Source: Rhodocyclaceae bacterium
GTDB lineage: Bacteria > Pseudomonadota > Gammaproteobacteria > Burkholderiales > Rhodocyclaceae
Assembly: GCA_013426785.1 (NCBI GenBank)
Contig: JACDZI010000011.1
Coordinates: forward strand, 1 to 57,714
Direction: 5' to 3'
Length of the DNA: 57,714 bases
Shown here: one piece after another, positions 47,809-56,444 of the stretch
Numbering within the stretch: the first letter of the stretch is position 1
Layout: each line of letters starts with the position of its first letter
Translations under genes and position numbers: made by a program
The notes under the pieces: generated by a model
What the model was told of the DNA's origin: nothing
Databases searched by the model: none
The model's input: the letters and a program-made list of their open reading frames with translations, nothing else

Positions 47809-48600
47809 TTAGTGGGAATGGCCGCTGCCGAGCACGACGATGGCAATGCCGGCGAACAGCAGCGAAGTATGCCAGCCGATGCCACGCTGCTCACGCTTGA
47901 GGCGCGGCATCAGGTCGGCGATGGCGATGTAGGTGAAACTGGCGGCAGCGATGCTGATGATCACGGGCACCCAGTTCTGGGCCCGCTCCAGCGCGAAGTA
48001 GCCGACGATGCCTCCCGCCACCGAGGCGAGGCTGGACACGCCGTTCCAGAACAGCGCGCGTTGGCGCTGCCAGCCGGCGGTGAGCAGGATGGCGAAATCG
48101 CCCGCTTCCTGCGGCACTTCGTGGGCGACTACGGCCAGTGTCGTCGCCCAGCCGAGCGCAGGATCGGTGAGGAACGCGGCCGCGATCAGCAGGCCGTCGG
48201 TGAAGTTGTGGAAGCTGTCGCCGACGAGGATACCGATTGCTTCGCCGCCGTGCCCGTGATGATGGTCATGGGTGTGGTCCTCGCAGGCGTCTTCATCCGT
48301 ATGCAGGTCGCCGTTGCCGTGCGAGTGGCGCCAGATGGCAAACTTTTCCAGGGCAAAGAAGCCGAGGATGCCCGCCAGGAACAGCGGAAAGACCTCGTGC
48401 GGGGTGAGGCCGGATTCGAGCGCCTCGGGCAGCAGATGCAGCAGCGCGGTGGCGAGCAGCACGCCGATGGAAAAACTGACTGCATAGGACAGCCAGTTGC
48501 GCGGCAGGCCGAATAGCACCAGCGCGGCCGCGGCGAGGCTCAGGATGCCGCCGGCCACGCAGGCGAGCGCAATTTGTACGAACAGGGACAGGTCGGTCAT
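47809..48600 (-). CDS. ZIP family zinc transporter
   Basis: A 263-residue membrane protein with about eight hydrophobic segments. ZIP metal-site motifs are present: FHNFTDGLLIAAAFL in one helix and AHEVPQEAGDFAILL in the next. A His-rich cytoplasmic loop (DEDACEDHTHDHHHGHGG) lies between helices 3 and 4. It imports zinc or related divalent metals. The start is ATG 48600, with a Zur-like palindrome just upstream (48633-48647). It is the first gene of the minus-strand zinc operon, divergent from zur. Confidence 0.9.
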   Translation of the reverse strand: MTDLSLFVQIALACVAGGILSLAAAALVLFGLPRNWLSYAVSFSIGVLLATALLHLLPEALESGLTPHEVFPLFLAGILGFFALEKFAIWRHSHGNGDLHTDEDACEDHTHDHHHGHGGEAIGILVGDSFHNFTDGLLIAAAFLTDPALGWATTLAVVAHEVPQEAGDFAILLTAGWQRQRALFWNGVSSLASVAGGIVGYFALERAQNWVPVIISIAAASFTYIAIADLMPRLKREQRGIGWHTSLLFAGIAIVVLGSGHSH

Positions 48601-48622
48601 ATTCCCGCATTCAAACACAACT

Positions 48623-48650
48623 GAGTTGCAAATGCAATATTGTTGCAAAT
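48623..48650. promoter_or_regulatory. Zur-type operator in the divergent zip/zur promoter region
   Basis: A perfect inverted repeat TGCAA-TATTG-TTGCA at 48633-48647, with a further TTGCAAATGCAA palindrome overlapping its left half. It lies 23 bp from the zip and 31 bp from the zur starts, where binding would block both promoters. Zur boxes of this AT-rich TGCAA/TTGCA type are known in proteobacteria. Confidence 0.72.
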
Positions 48651-48677
48651 AGCGGAAGAGTGTGCTTTCATTGCCTC

Positions 48678-49085
48678 ATGGGAACCGCCGCCGACCTTCT
48701 TCGCAGCGCCGGCGTCAAGGTGACGCCGGGGCGCCAGCGCGTGCTCGATGCCCTCTGCTCAGCCAGCCAAGCGCTAAGTCATGCGGATGTCGAGGCCTTG
48801 CTGCCGGATGCGGACCGCGTCACGCTTTACCGGGTTCTCGATTCGCTGGTGGCCTGCGGACTGGCGCTGAAGGCGGTCGACGCGCGCGGCGTGTTCCGCT
48901 TCTCGGCGAGCGCGGTACAACGCCAGCATGAAGGGCACGTGCATTTCCGTTGCACCGATTGCGGTGGCGTGTTCTGCCTCGAAGCTGCGCCGCCATCGCC
49001 GCCGCAGCTGCCGCACGGCTTCCGCTTGGCAGAGATTGCACTCGACGTGCGCGGCACTTGCGCGAACTGTTCCCGTACGGGCTGA
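48678..49085 (+). CDS. zur: Fur family transcriptional regulator, probable zinc uptake regulator
   Basis: A 135-residue Fur-family repressor: N-terminal winged helix (GVKVTPGRQRVLDAL, ADRVTLYRVLDSLVACGL) and a C-terminal dimerisation/metal domain with HEGHVHFRCTDCGGVFCLE (H-x-H plus C-x2-C) and a final C-x2-C (CANC) forming the structural Zn site. The zinc assignment comes from the neighbours (ZIP, His-rich DUF2796, znuA, znuB) and the adjacent palindrome. The start is the ATG at 48678. Followed 2 bp later by a small exported protein gene. Confidence 0.88.
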   Translation: MGTAADLLRSAGVKVTPGRQRVLDALCSASQALSHADVEALLPDADRVTLYRVLDSLVACGLALKAVDARGVFRFSASAVQRQHEGHVHFRCTDCGGVFCLEAAPPSPPQLPHGFRLAEIALDVRGTCANCSRTG

Positions 49086-49087
49086 CC

Positions 49088-49384
49088 ATGCTCCGGCGTG
49101 CGGTAAGTCTTGCTGCCCTGTTGGCGCTGCTGCTCGGTACCCAATGGCTCTTGGCGATGCATGGCATCGACCATGTTTTCGAGGCGGCCGAGGCGGATGA
49201 CGAGGTCTGCGTCACTTGCCTGGCACTGGCTGGTTTACAGGGGGGCGGGTCACCCACTCTCGCTGCTGCTTTGCCGGTACTACCCGTTGCCGCTTTGAAG
49301 CTTGAACACGCCGTCCCGCCAGCGCCGACTTTTCCCCGCCCCCTCCCTTTCCAGAGTCGCGCCCCGCCCGTTCTGCCGAGTTGA
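49088..49384 (+). CDS. small exported protein, DUF2946-like
   Basis: A 98-residue protein with an N-terminal hydrophobic signal (AVSLAALLALLLGTQWLLA), then HGIDHVFEAAEADDEVCVTCLAL with a C-x2-C pair and two His, a plausible metal site. This arrangement resembles DUF2946-type proteins found near metal and cytochrome genes, but the match is weak. An exact, antisense 24-bp element (49310-49333) is read as AVPPAPTF in the last third, so the C terminus may consist partly of element-derived residues. Co-directional with zur and the porin-like gene. Confidence 0.65.
   Translation: MLRRAVSLAALLALLLGTQWLLAMHGIDHVFEAAEADDEVCVTCLALAGLQGGGSPTLAAALPVLPVAALKLEHAVPPAPTFPRPLPFQSRAPPVLPS
49310..49333 (-). 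repeat. 24-bp dispersed element, copy 18 (3' part of the small exported gene)
   Basis: Exact copy on the minus strand, read as AVPPAPTF. Confidence 0.87.
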
Positions 49385-49441
49385 AACCTCGATTCGCGCA
49401 GCACTGTTGCGTGTCGTTCCCCCATTGCTCCGGAGAATTCC

Positions 49442-50809
49442 ATGAATCGCATTCCCCTGTCCGTGCTGGCCGCCTGTGGCGTGCTGGCCAGCCTGCCGGC
49501 GACCGCCGCCGGCGATGACCTGAAAGCCCTGCGCGATGAAATCGCGCAGATGAAGCAAACCTACGAGCAGCGCATTGCTGCATTGGAATCGCGCCTTGTC
49601 CAGACCGAAGCCAAGGCTGGCAATGCTGAAGTCTCTGCACGTCAGGCATCCGTTGCCGCGAGCCAGAAGCCGACCAGTGAAAGTGCTTTCAATCCGGCCA
49701 TTTCCCTGATCCTCGCGGGGACTTACACCCGTTTGTCGCAGGATCCGAATGCCTATGCCATCGGCGGTTTTGTGCCGACCGGCGGCGAAGTCGGCCCGCC
49801 CCGTCGCAGCTTCGGGCTGGGCGAGTCAGAACTGGGTATCGCCGCCAACATCAGCCCGGCCCTGCGCGGCCAGTTGACACTCGCCCTACCGCCGGAAGGG
49901 GGTGCCGAAGTCGAGGAAGCCTTCGTCCAGACGCTGGGCTTCGGGCAGGGTACAACGATCAAGGCTGGCCGCTTCCTCTCCGGTATCGGTTACATGAACG
50001 GACAGCACGCGCATGTCTGGGACTTTGCCGACGCGCCGCTGGCCTACAAGGCCGTTCTGGGTGGCCAGTTGAGGAACGACGGTGTGCAGGTCAAATGGAT
50101 CGCGCCGACCGACCTGCTGGTCGAGCTGGGGGCGGAAGCGGCCAGCGGCGGTGCATTCCCCTCGACCGACCGCAACAAGAACGGCGCCACGCTCGGCGCG
50201 CTGTTTGCTCACGTCGGTGGCGATACAGGACCTTCGGGCAGTTGGCGCGCGGGTTTGTCAGTGCTTGGTACTTCGCCGCGCGAGCGGGAGTACGACGGTA
50301 CCGACAGTACCGGTACCGATGTGACCAACGCCTTTTCCGGCCGCAGCCGCACCTGGATCGCCGATGCGGTCTGGAAGCAGGATTTCGCGCATGATCGTAA
50401 CCTGACCGTCCAGGGCGAGTATTTCCGACGGCGAGAAACCGGCGACTTGACCTACGACACCGGGGGGGTGAGCTTAGGCACAGCCACCGATTCTTTCCGT
50501 TCGAGCCAAAGCGGCTTTTATGCGCAGACGGTCTATCAATTCATGCCGCATTGGCGCGCCGGCTATCGTTACGACAGGCTCGACTCCGGCAATGCCAATA
50601 TTGGCGGTGCGCTGAGTCCGGCCGACTTCCCGCTGCTCGCCGCTTACAAGCCGAAGCGCAACACCGTGATGGTCGATTACTCACCGGACGAGTTCTCGCG
50701 CTGGCGTTTGCAACTGGCGCGCGATCAGTCGCGCCCGGATGCCACCGACAACCAACTCTGGCTGCAATACGTGGTCAGCCTTGGCGCCCATGGCGCGCAC
50801 GCCTACTGA
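49442..50809 (+). CDS. porin-like outer membrane protein, zinc-cluster associated
   Basis: A 455-residue protein with a signal peptide (to ATAAG), a short coiled coil (LKALRDEIAQMKQTYEQRI), and a beta-barrel-like body rich in aromatic strands (GYRYDRLDSGNANIGG) ending in HAHAY, an aromatic C-terminal residue typical of outer-membrane barrels. The coil-plus-barrel layout fits bacterial porins of the phosphate-selective or OprB-like kind. Its place between zur and znuA suggests that it admits zinc across the outer membrane; this is inferred. A CGGAG site precedes the ATG. Confidence 0.78.
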   Translation: MNRIPLSVLAACGVLASLPATAAGDDLKALRDEIAQMKQTYEQRIAALESRLVQTEAKAGNAEVSARQASVAASQKPTSESAFNPAISLILAGTYTRLSQDPNAYAIGGFVPTGGEVGPPRRSFGLGESELGIAANISPALRGQLTLALPPEGGAEVEEAFVQTLGFGQGTTIKAGRFLSGIGYMNGQHAHVWDFADAPLAYKAVLGGQLRNDGVQVKWIAPTDLLVELGAEAASGGAFPSTDRNKNGATLGALFAHVGGDTGPSGSWRAGLSVLGTSPREREYDGTDSTGTDVTNAFSGRSRTWIADAVWKQDFAHDRNLTVQGEYFRRRETGDLTYDTGGVSLGTATDSFRSSQSGFYAQTVYQFMPHWRAGYRYDRLDSGNANIGGALSPADFPLLAAYKPKRNTVMVDYSPDEFSRWRLQLARDQSRPDATDNQLWLQYVVSLGAHGAHAY

Positions 50810-50820
50810 GGAAAATCATC

Positions 50821-51714
50821 ATGAGAATCCTGATGTTTCTGTTGGTCGGTTTACTCGCCCTGCCCGCGCAGGCGGGATTGAAAATTTTCGCCACCGTGCC
50901 CGAGTGGGGTGCGCTGGCGAAAGAAATCGGCGGGGACAAAGCCGATGTATTCGTCGCCACGAACGGCCTGCAGGATCCGCACCACATCCAGGCGCGGCCC
51001 TCGCTGATCGCCCGGACGCGGGACGCCGACCTCGTTGTTGCTACCGGCGCCGAACTGGAGATCGGCTGGTTACCGCTGGTGCAACGCGAATCAGGCAATC
51101 CGCGCATCCAGCCCGGCCAGTCGGGCTATTTCGAGGCGGCCCGGCAGGTGCGCATGCTCGAAATGCCGAGCCGGCTCGACCGCGCCGATGGCGACGTGCA
51201 CGCCGCCGGCAACCCGCACATCCAGACCGATCCACGCAACTTCCTGCTGGTCGGCGCCGCGCTGGCGGCGCGCATGGCCGAACTCGCCCCGGCGGACGCG
51301 ACGACCTACGCGGCCAACTGGAAATCCTTCGCGGAGCGCTGGCGCGCCGCACTGACGCGCTGGGAAAGGCAGGCGACCCCCTTGCGCGGGCTGTCGATTG
51401 CCGTGCAGCACAAGGCCTTTCCCTATCTGCAAGACTGGCTCGGCCTGCAGGAGGTGGCGACGCTCGAACCCAAGCCTGGCGTCGAACCTTCCGTCGCCCA
51501 TCTCGGCAAGTTGCTCGCCCAAGTGGCGGCGAATCCGCCGAAACTGGTCATGCGCGCGGCCTATCAGTCACCGCAGGCTGCCGAGTGGTTCGGTCGCGAG
51601 GCGCAAGTACCGGTGGTCGTTGTCCCCTTCACCGTCGGCGGCAGCGACAGGGCCAGGGATCTGTTCGGCCTGTTCGACGATACCGTCGAACGCCTGCTTG
51701 CCGTACCGAGATGA
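50821..51714 (+). CDS. znuA: zinc ABC transporter substrate-binding protein (ZnuA family)
   Basis: A 297-residue cluster A-I metal receptor with a short signal peptide (MRILMFLLVGLLALPAQAG). Metal ligands are suggested by DPHHIQ, by GNPHIQTDP, and by a late acidic/His region (QHKAFPYL). There is no long His-rich loop. It should bind Zn2+ (Mn2+ is possible) in the periplasm for ZnuB. The stop overlaps the znuB ATG (ATGA). The preceding porin-like gene is 11 bp upstream with GAGGAAAA as ribosome site. Confidence 0.88.
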   Translation: MRILMFLLVGLLALPAQAGLKIFATVPEWGALAKEIGGDKADVFVATNGLQDPHHIQARPSLIARTRDADLVVATGAELEIGWLPLVQRESGNPRIQPGQSGYFEAARQVRMLEMPSRLDRADGDVHAAGNPHIQTDPRNFLLVGAALAARMAELAPADATTYAANWKSFAERWRAALTRWERQATPLRGLSIAVQHKAFPYLQDWLGLQEVATLEPKPGVEPSVAHLGKLLAQVAANPPKLVMRAAYQSPQAAEWFGREAQVPVVVVPFTVGGSDRARDLFGLFDDTVERLLAVPR

Positions 51715-52478
51715 ACATCGACATCGGCTTGCTCGCCGCGCCGCTGGCGGCCGGCCTGCTGGTGCTGGCCACGCATGTGCCGCTCGGTATGGAAGTCCTG
51801 AAGCGCGGCATCATCTTCATCGACCTCGCCATCGCGCAGGTGGCTGGCCTGGGGGTGATGGTCGCGCTGCTGATGGATTGGCAGGCGCCGCTCGCCGTGC
51901 AGTCAGCGGCTGCCGGTGCCGCGCTGGGTGGTGCGCTGTTGTTGCACTGGACCGAGCGCCGCTGGCCAGCGGTTCAAGAGGCACTGATTGGCCTGCTGTT
52001 CGTCACTGCCGCTGCGGCGGGCATCCTGTTGCTGGCCGGCAATCCGCATGGTGGTGAGCACTTGCAGGACTTGCTGGCCGGACAGATTCTCTGGGTCGGC
52101 TGGGCGCGGTTGCTGCCCGTGGCATTGCTGTACGCAACCATCCTGGCGCTGTGGTTCCTCGCCCGCGAGCGCCTCGGCCGCTTTGGCTTCTACCTACTGT
52201 TCGCGCTGATGGTGACCGCCTCCGTGCAACTGGTTGGTGTGCTGCTGGTGTTTGCCAGCCTGATCGCGCCGGCGGTAGCGGTAAGCGCTTTGCGGCATAG
52301 GCGGCTGGCTGCGGGGTACGGGATAGGTGCGCTCGCGTATATGGCCGGTCTGACGCTGTCGGCTGTCGCGGACCTGCCGGCTGGTGCGGCCATCGTCTGC
52401 AGTCTCGTCGGCATCAGCTTTATTGCACTGGCTGCATTCTCCCGCCGTCCTGCCAGCACCGACTTATTGCAGGCGTAG
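51711..52478 (+). CDS. znuB: zinc ABC transporter permease (ZnuB family)
   Basis: A 255-residue membrane protein of the ABC-3 family, with [19 protein letters not shown] near the N terminus and [21 protein letters not shown] near the C terminus, both family signatures. It forms the channel for the receptor ZnuA. The ATPase ZnuC is not encoded in this window. The last residues (RRPASTDLL) are read through a degenerate antisense element copy (52444-52467), so the natural C terminus may have been altered. hslV starts 29 bp later. Confidence 0.88.
   Translation: MNIDIGLLAAPLAAGLLVLATHVPLGMEVLKRGIIFIDLAIAQVAGLGVMVALLMDWQAPLAVQSAAAGAALGGALLLHWTERRWPAVQEALIGLLFVTAAAAGILLLAGNPHGGEHLQDLLAGQILWVGWARLLPVALLYATILALWFLARERLGRFGFYLLFALMVTASVQLVGVLLVFASLIAPAVAVSALRHRRLAAGYGIGALAYMAGLTLSAVADLPAGAAIVCSLVGISFIALAAFSRRPASTDLLQA
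52444..52467 (-). repeat. 24-bp dispersed element, copy 19 (3' end of znuB)
   Basis: 21 of 24 match, antisense, read as RRPASTDL over the final codons of znuB. Confidence 0.75.
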
Positions 52479-52507
52479 AATTCCCTCCCTTAACGTGGAG
52501 GCTGAAC

Positions 52508-53044
52508 ATGGAGCAGTATCGCGGCACCACCATCCTGTCCGTGCGGCGCGGCCATGCCGTGGCGCTCGGCGGTGACGGCCAGGTCACCCTCGGCAACATC
52601 GTCATCAAGGCGAGTGCGAGAAAAGTCCGGCGTCTTTACAACGAGCAGATCCTTGCGGGCTTCGCCGGCGGCACCGCCGATGCCTTCACCCTGTTCGAGC
52701 GCTTCGAGTCGAAGCTGGAAAAGCATCAGGGCAACCTGTTGCGCTCGGCAGTCGAACTCGCCAAGGACTGGCGCTCCGACCGCATGCTGCGCCGCCTGGA
52801 AGCGATGCTGGCCGTCGCGGACCGCGAGAATTCGCTGGTGATCACCGGCAACGGCGACGTGCTGGAACCGGAGCTGGGCATCGTCGCCATCGGCAGCGGC
52901 GGCGCCTATGCGCAGTCCGCCGCACGGGCGCTGCTGGAAAACACCGACCTCGCGCCGGCCGCGATCGTCAAGAAGTCGCTGGAGATTGCCGGCGACCTGT
53001 GCATCTACACCAACCAGAATCACATCATCGAGGTGCTCGAGTAA
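52508..53044 (+). CDS. hslV: ATP-dependent protease subunit HslV
   Basis: A 178-residue N-terminal-threonine peptidase: after removal of the leader MEQYRG, Thr7 in GTTILSVRR becomes the nucleophile. [19 protein letters not shown] and [12 protein letters not shown] are family landmarks. It forms the double ring of the HslUV protease. A GTGGAGG site precedes the ATG. hslU follows after 4 bp. Confidence 0.95.
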   Translation: MEQYRGTTILSVRRGHAVALGGDGQVTLGNIVIKASARKVRRLYNEQILAGFAGGTADAFTLFERFESKLEKHQGNLLRSAVELAKDWRSDRMLRRLEAMLAVADRENSLVITGNGDVLEPELGIVAIGSGGAYAQSAARALLENTDLAPAAIVKKSLEIAGDLCIYTNQNHIIEVLE

Positions 53045-53048
53045 ACCC

Positions 53049-54386
53049 ATGACCCAAATGACCCCGGCCGAAATCGTTTCGGAACTCGACAAGCACATCG
53101 TCGGGCAGAGTCGCGCCAAGCGTGCCGTCGCCATCGCCCTGCGCAACCGCTGGCGGCGTGCCCAAGTGGCGGAGCCGCTGCGTTCCGAGATCACGCCGAA
53201 GAACATCCTGATGATCGGCCCGACGGGGGTTGGCAAGACGGAAATCGCCCGCCGGCTGGCGCGGCTGGCCCACGCACCCTTCATCAAGGTCGAGGCGACC
53301 AAGTTCACCGAGGTCGGCTACGTCGGCCGCGATGTCGACACCATCATCCGCGATCTGGCGGAAGCGGCGGTTAAGGACGAGCGCGAGCGCGCCATGAAGC
53401 AGGTGTACGATCGGGCGCTCGATGCCGCCGAAGACCGCATCCTCGACGTGCTGCTGCCGCCGGCCCGGACCAATCTCGCCTATGGCGAAACCGTCACGAC
53501 CAATGAAAACAGTACGCGCCAGAAGTTCAGGAAAAAGCTGCGCGAAGGCGAACTCGACGACAAGGAAATCGACATCGAAATGGCTACCGGCGTGGGCCAC
53601 ATGGAAATCCATGCGCCGCCGGGCATGGAGGAAATGACGCAGCAGATCCAGGGCCTGTTCCAGAACCTCGGTAACAGCAGGAAGCGCACGCGGCGCATGC
53701 GTATCGCCGACGCCCTCAAGGCGATGACCGACGAGGAAGCGGGGCGCCTGATCAACGATGAGGAAGTGAAGACGGCCGCCATGCGCAACGTCGAGCAGAA
53801 CGGCATCGTTTTCCTCGACGAGATGGACAAGATCGCCTCGCGCAGCGAAACACAGGGCGCCGACGTGTCGCGCCAGGGCGTGCAGCGCGACCTGTTGCCG
53901 CTGGTCGAAGGCACCACCGTATCGACCAAGTTCGGCATGATCAAGACCGACCACATCCTGTTCATCGCCAGTGGCGCCTTCCACTTTGCCAAGCCGTCCG
54001 ACCTGATCCCCGAATTGCAGGGGCGTTTTCCGATCCGCGTTGAGCTGGATTCGCTGTCGGTCGATGACTTCGAGTGCATCCTGACCCAGACCGATGCTTG
54101 CCTGACCCGTCAGTATCAGGCCCTGCTGGCGACCGAAGGCGTCAACGTCAGCTTTGCGCCGGACGGCATCCATCGCCTGGCGCAGATCGCCTTCGAGGTG
54201 AACGAGAAGACCGAGAACATCGGCGCGCGGCGGCTGCATACCGTGATGGAGAAGCTGCTGGAAGAGGTTTCCTTCTCCGCCGGTTCGGCCAGCGCGACCG
54301 AGCCGCTGAACGTGGATGCCACCTATGTCGATGCCCGGCTGGCCGAGTTGGCCCGCCGCGAGGATTTATCGCGCTACGTTTTGTAG
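53049..54386 (+). CDS. hslU: ATP-dependent protease ATPase subunit HslU
   Basis: A 445-residue AAA+ unfoldase, full length: N domain [17 protein letters not shown], Walker [16 protein letters not shown], the pore loop GYVGRD, an I domain (about residues 110-240), Walker [13 protein letters not shown], sensor [15 protein letters not shown] and a C terminus ending RYVL, which docks into HslV. The ATG at 53049 gives the family start. The hslVU pair restores the usual order after xerC once the intervening defence/zinc genes are ignored. Confidence 0.96.
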   Translation: MTQMTPAEIVSELDKHIVGQSRAKRAVAIALRNRWRRAQVAEPLRSEITPKNILMIGPTGVGKTEIARRLARLAHAPFIKVEATKFTEVGYVGRDVDTIIRDLAEAAVKDERERAMKQVYDRALDAAEDRILDVLLPPARTNLAYGETVTTNENSTRQKFRKKLREGELDDKEIDIEMATGVGHMEIHAPPGMEEMTQQIQGLFQNLGNSRKRTRRMRIADALKAMTDEEAGRLINDEEVKTAAMRNVEQNGIVFLDEMDKIASRSETQGADVSRQGVQRDLLPLVEGTTVSTKFGMIKTDHILFIASGAFHFAKPSDLIPELQGRFPIRVELDSLSVDDFECILTQTDACLTRQYQALLATEGVNVSFAPDGIHRLAQIAFEVNEKTENIGARRLHTVMEKLLEEVSFSAGSASATEPLNVDATYVDARLAELARREDLSRYVL

Positions 54387-54424
54387 CGGCCTTCCTGCCG
54401 CAAGACAGCGCAAAGGAGTTTCAA

Positions 54425-54541
54425 ATGGCACCTCGTAACGAAGTTATGTTCGATTCGGCACCGGATCTGCCCGTGACAATCCGACGATCGTGGCCGCAAG
54501 CGCATAGCGGGCATGTTGCCGATAACCGCAGCCCTGTGTAA
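54425..54541 (+). CDS. possible short ORF (38 residues) upstream of the nhaD leader
   Basis: An ATG with a strong AAAGGAG site (about 6 nt spacing) opens a 38-residue frame, MAPRNEVMFDSAPDLPVTI onward, ending at TAA 54539-54541. The stop codon overlaps the predicted -10 of the nhaD promoter. No known family is recognised. It may be a small protein gene after hslU or a translated leader; support is only the ribosome site. Confidence 0.4.
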   Translation: MAPRNEVMFDSAPDLPVTIRRSWPQAHSGHVADNRSPV

Positions 54542-54544
54542 GAT
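54516..54544 (+). promoter_or_regulatory. sigma70-type promoter of nhaD leader
   Basis: -35 TTGCCG (54516-54521), 17-bp spacer, -10 TAAGAT (54539-54544). Initiation about 7 nt later falls on the GGG of the leader's first stem at 54551. Confidence 0.6.
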
Positions 54545-54550
54545 TGCTGC

Positions 54551-54682
54551 GGGTGTCCGTGAAAGCAACCTGAAACTGTAATCAAAACACGGGCAGGTTT
54601 TTCGTGCTGGTCGGGCCGCCGCACGCCAAACGAGGACACCCGTGGACGCTCGTCCTGCCCATTTGCAGCGGTGGCTGCAAAC
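54551..54682 (+). promoter_or_regulatory. structured leader RNA upstream of nhaD, candidate cation-sensing riboswitch
   Basis: GGGTGTCC (54551-54558) pairs with GGACACCC (54634-54641), enclosing a region with GAAAGCAACC and CTGAAACTG. GGGCAGG (54591-54597) can pair with CCTGCCC (54654-54660), an alternative to the enclosing stem. A hairpin TTTGCAGC/GCTGCAAA follows at 54662-54681, 25 nt before the start codon. Mutually exclusive stems before a Na+/H+ antiporter suggest a riboswitch, possibly of the nhaA-I (Li+) type recalled from the literature or a relative; the class is not proven. Confidence 0.6.
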
Positions 54683-54706
54683 TCGACACCCCCAGGAACA
54701 CCCCAA

Positions 54707-55990
54707 ATGCTGACTGCGCTCGTCCTTGTTTTCGTCATTGCCTATGCGGCTATCGCACTTGAGCATCCGCTCAAGATCAACAAATCGGCTTCCGCTTTAG
54801 TCGGCGCGGGCTTGCTGTGGACCATCTACGCCCTATCAACCGGCGATTCCCACCTGGTGGGCGAGCAGTTGGGTGAATCGGTCATGGCGACGGCGCAGAT
54901 CGTCTTCTTCCTGATGGGGGCAATGACCATCGTCGAGGTCGTCGATGCCCACAACGGTTTTGAAGTCATTACCAAACGCATTCGTACCTCACAGTTGTCC
55001 TCACTGATGTGGCTGGTCGGTTTCGTCACCTTCTTCCTGAGTGCGATTCTGGACAACCTGACCACGACCATCGTGATGATTTCCCTGATGCGGAAACTGC
55101 TGGCCAAGCACGAGGATCGCCTGTTCTTCGCCGGCATCATCGTCATTGCCGCCAACTCCGGCGGCGCGTGGTCGCCGATCGGTGACGTGACTACCACCAT
55201 GCTCTGGATCGGTGGCCAGATCACCACCCTGGCCATCATCAAGGCGGTCTTTCTGCCAGCCATCGTCAGCATGGTGGTGCCCCTGGCCGTCACCGCCTAT
55301 GTCTTGCGTGGCCAGTTGGTCGACGCGCCCCCGGTGAAGGAAAGCGATCATGGTTTGCGTACCACCGAGTTTGAACGCAATCTGATGTTCTTCCTCGGGT
55401 TGGGCATACTGGTGGCGGTCCCGGCCTTCAAGACGATCACCCATTTGCCGCCTTTCATGGGCATCCTGTTCGGGCTGGGCATCCTCTGGCTGGTCGGTGA
55501 TCTGGTGCATCGCCACAAGGAAGACGAGAACAAGCAGCATCTGACGCTGGTGCATGCCCTCAGTCGCATCGACATGAGTTCCATCGTCTTCTTCATCGGC
55601 ATCCTGCTGGCCGTCGCCACGCTGGAACACACCCACATCCTGACATCGCTGGCCCAGTGGCTGGATCAGACTGTGGGCCGGCAGGATGTGATTGTGCTGA
55701 TCATCGGCATCGTCAGCGCCATAGTTGATAACGTGCCGCTGGTCGCCGCTTCAATGGGCATGTACAGCCTGGAGCAATTTCCGGCCGATCATTTCCTCTG
55801 GGAGTTCCTGGCCTACTGTGCCGGTACCGGCGGTTCGATCCTGATCATCGGCTCCGCCGCGGGGGTGGCGGCCATGGGCCTCGAGAAGATTCACTTCTTC
55901 TGGTACGTGAAGAAAATCAGCGGGCTGGCCCTGGTCGGCTACTTTGCCGGTGCCGGTACCTATTTGCTGCAGTACCAGATGCTCCACTGA
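54707..55990 (+). CDS. nhaD: NhaD-type Na+/H+ antiporter
   Basis: A 427-residue membrane protein with about 12 segments. NhaD-family motifs include FFLMGAMTIVEVVDAHNGF, LSAILDNLTTTIVMISLMRKLL, ANSGGAWSPIGDVTTTMLWI, GIVSAIVDNVPLVAASMGMYSL and GTGGSILIIGSAAGVAAMG. The two Asp-Asn (DN) pairs are likely cation-site residues. It exports Na+ (or Li+) in exchange for H+. The start is ATG 54707 behind a long structured leader with its own promoter; an in-frame upstream start at 54671 lies in the leader hairpin and was rejected. Confidence 0.93.
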   Translation: MLTALVLVFVIAYAAIALEHPLKINKSASALVGAGLLWTIYALSTGDSHLVGEQLGESVMATAQIVFFLMGAMTIVEVVDAHNGFEVITKRIRTSQLSSLMWLVGFVTFFLSAILDNLTTTIVMISLMRKLLAKHEDRLFFAGIIVIAANSGGAWSPIGDVTTTMLWIGGQITTLAIIKAVFLPAIVSMVVPLAVTAYVLRGQLVDAPPVKESDHGLRTTEFERNLMFFLGLGILVAVPAFKTITHLPPFMGILFGLGILWLVGDLVHRHKEDENKQHLTLVHALSRIDMSSIVFFIGILLAVATLEHTHILTSLAQWLDQTVGRQDVIVLIIGIVSAIVDNVPLVAASMGMYSLEQFPADHFLWEFLAYCAGTGGSILIIGSAAGVAAMGLEKIHFFWYVKKISGLALVGYFAGAGTYLLQYQMLH

Positions 55991-56057
55991 GCATGTTTCC
56001 CGCTCAGATTGGTCATCGGGTCGGAAACCGACATCGTCTTTCTACTGCGGAACATTC

Positions 56058-56070
56058 AAAAAGTCGGCGC
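56058..56070 (+). repeat. partial (13-bp) copy of the dispersed element
   Basis: Only the AAAAAGTCGGCGC half is present, 5 bp past the stop of the minus-strand peptidase gene; the second half is lost. Confidence 0.5.
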
Positions 56071-56075
56071 GTACG

Positions 56076-56444
56076 TTACAGCGCCCTGTTGCCCACGATC
56101 CGCTTCAACTCGCCTTCATGGGCTTCATATTCGCCCAGATGCGAGCGCATCAGGCTTTTCCAGAGTTTTCCGTGGTTGGGCACCGAGAAGTGGAGCAGCT
56201 CGTGGACGATCACATAGTCCCACAGCTCTGGTTTCAGGGCGGGCAGTTCATCGCTGAAATTCAAATGGCCTGCGGTTGAACACGAGGCCCATTTGTTCCG
56301 CATCGGCCGCACACCCAGCCAGACGATTTTTACGTCCAGCTTGTCGGCCCAGTGCCGGACGCGCTGTTTGAAAGCGTCTTTGCAATTGATCGTTTTCACT
56401 GCGCTAAATCCGATCCGCTTTGTCCAGCAGTGTAAACAACGCAT
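56076..56444 (-). CDS. YgjP-type (M48 family) zinc metallopeptidase, short form
   Basis: A 122-residue protein with the zinc motif VHELLH plus FSVPNHGKLW (third ligand and conserved Trp), preceded by RNKWASCSTAGHLNFS. This is the C-terminal catalytic half of the YgjP/DUF45 family; full members are about 230 residues, so it is either a genuine short form or N-terminally reduced. The family frequently follows hsdR in type I restriction loci, and the upstream neighbour here is an hsdR remnant overlapping it by about 40 bp. Confidence 0.75.
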   Translation of the reverse strand: MRCLHCWTKRIGFSAVKTINCKDAFKQRVRHWADKLDVKIVWLGVRPMRNKWASCSTAGHLNFSDELPALKPELWDYVIVHELLHFSVPNHGKLWKSLMRSHLGEYEAHEGELKRIVGNRAL

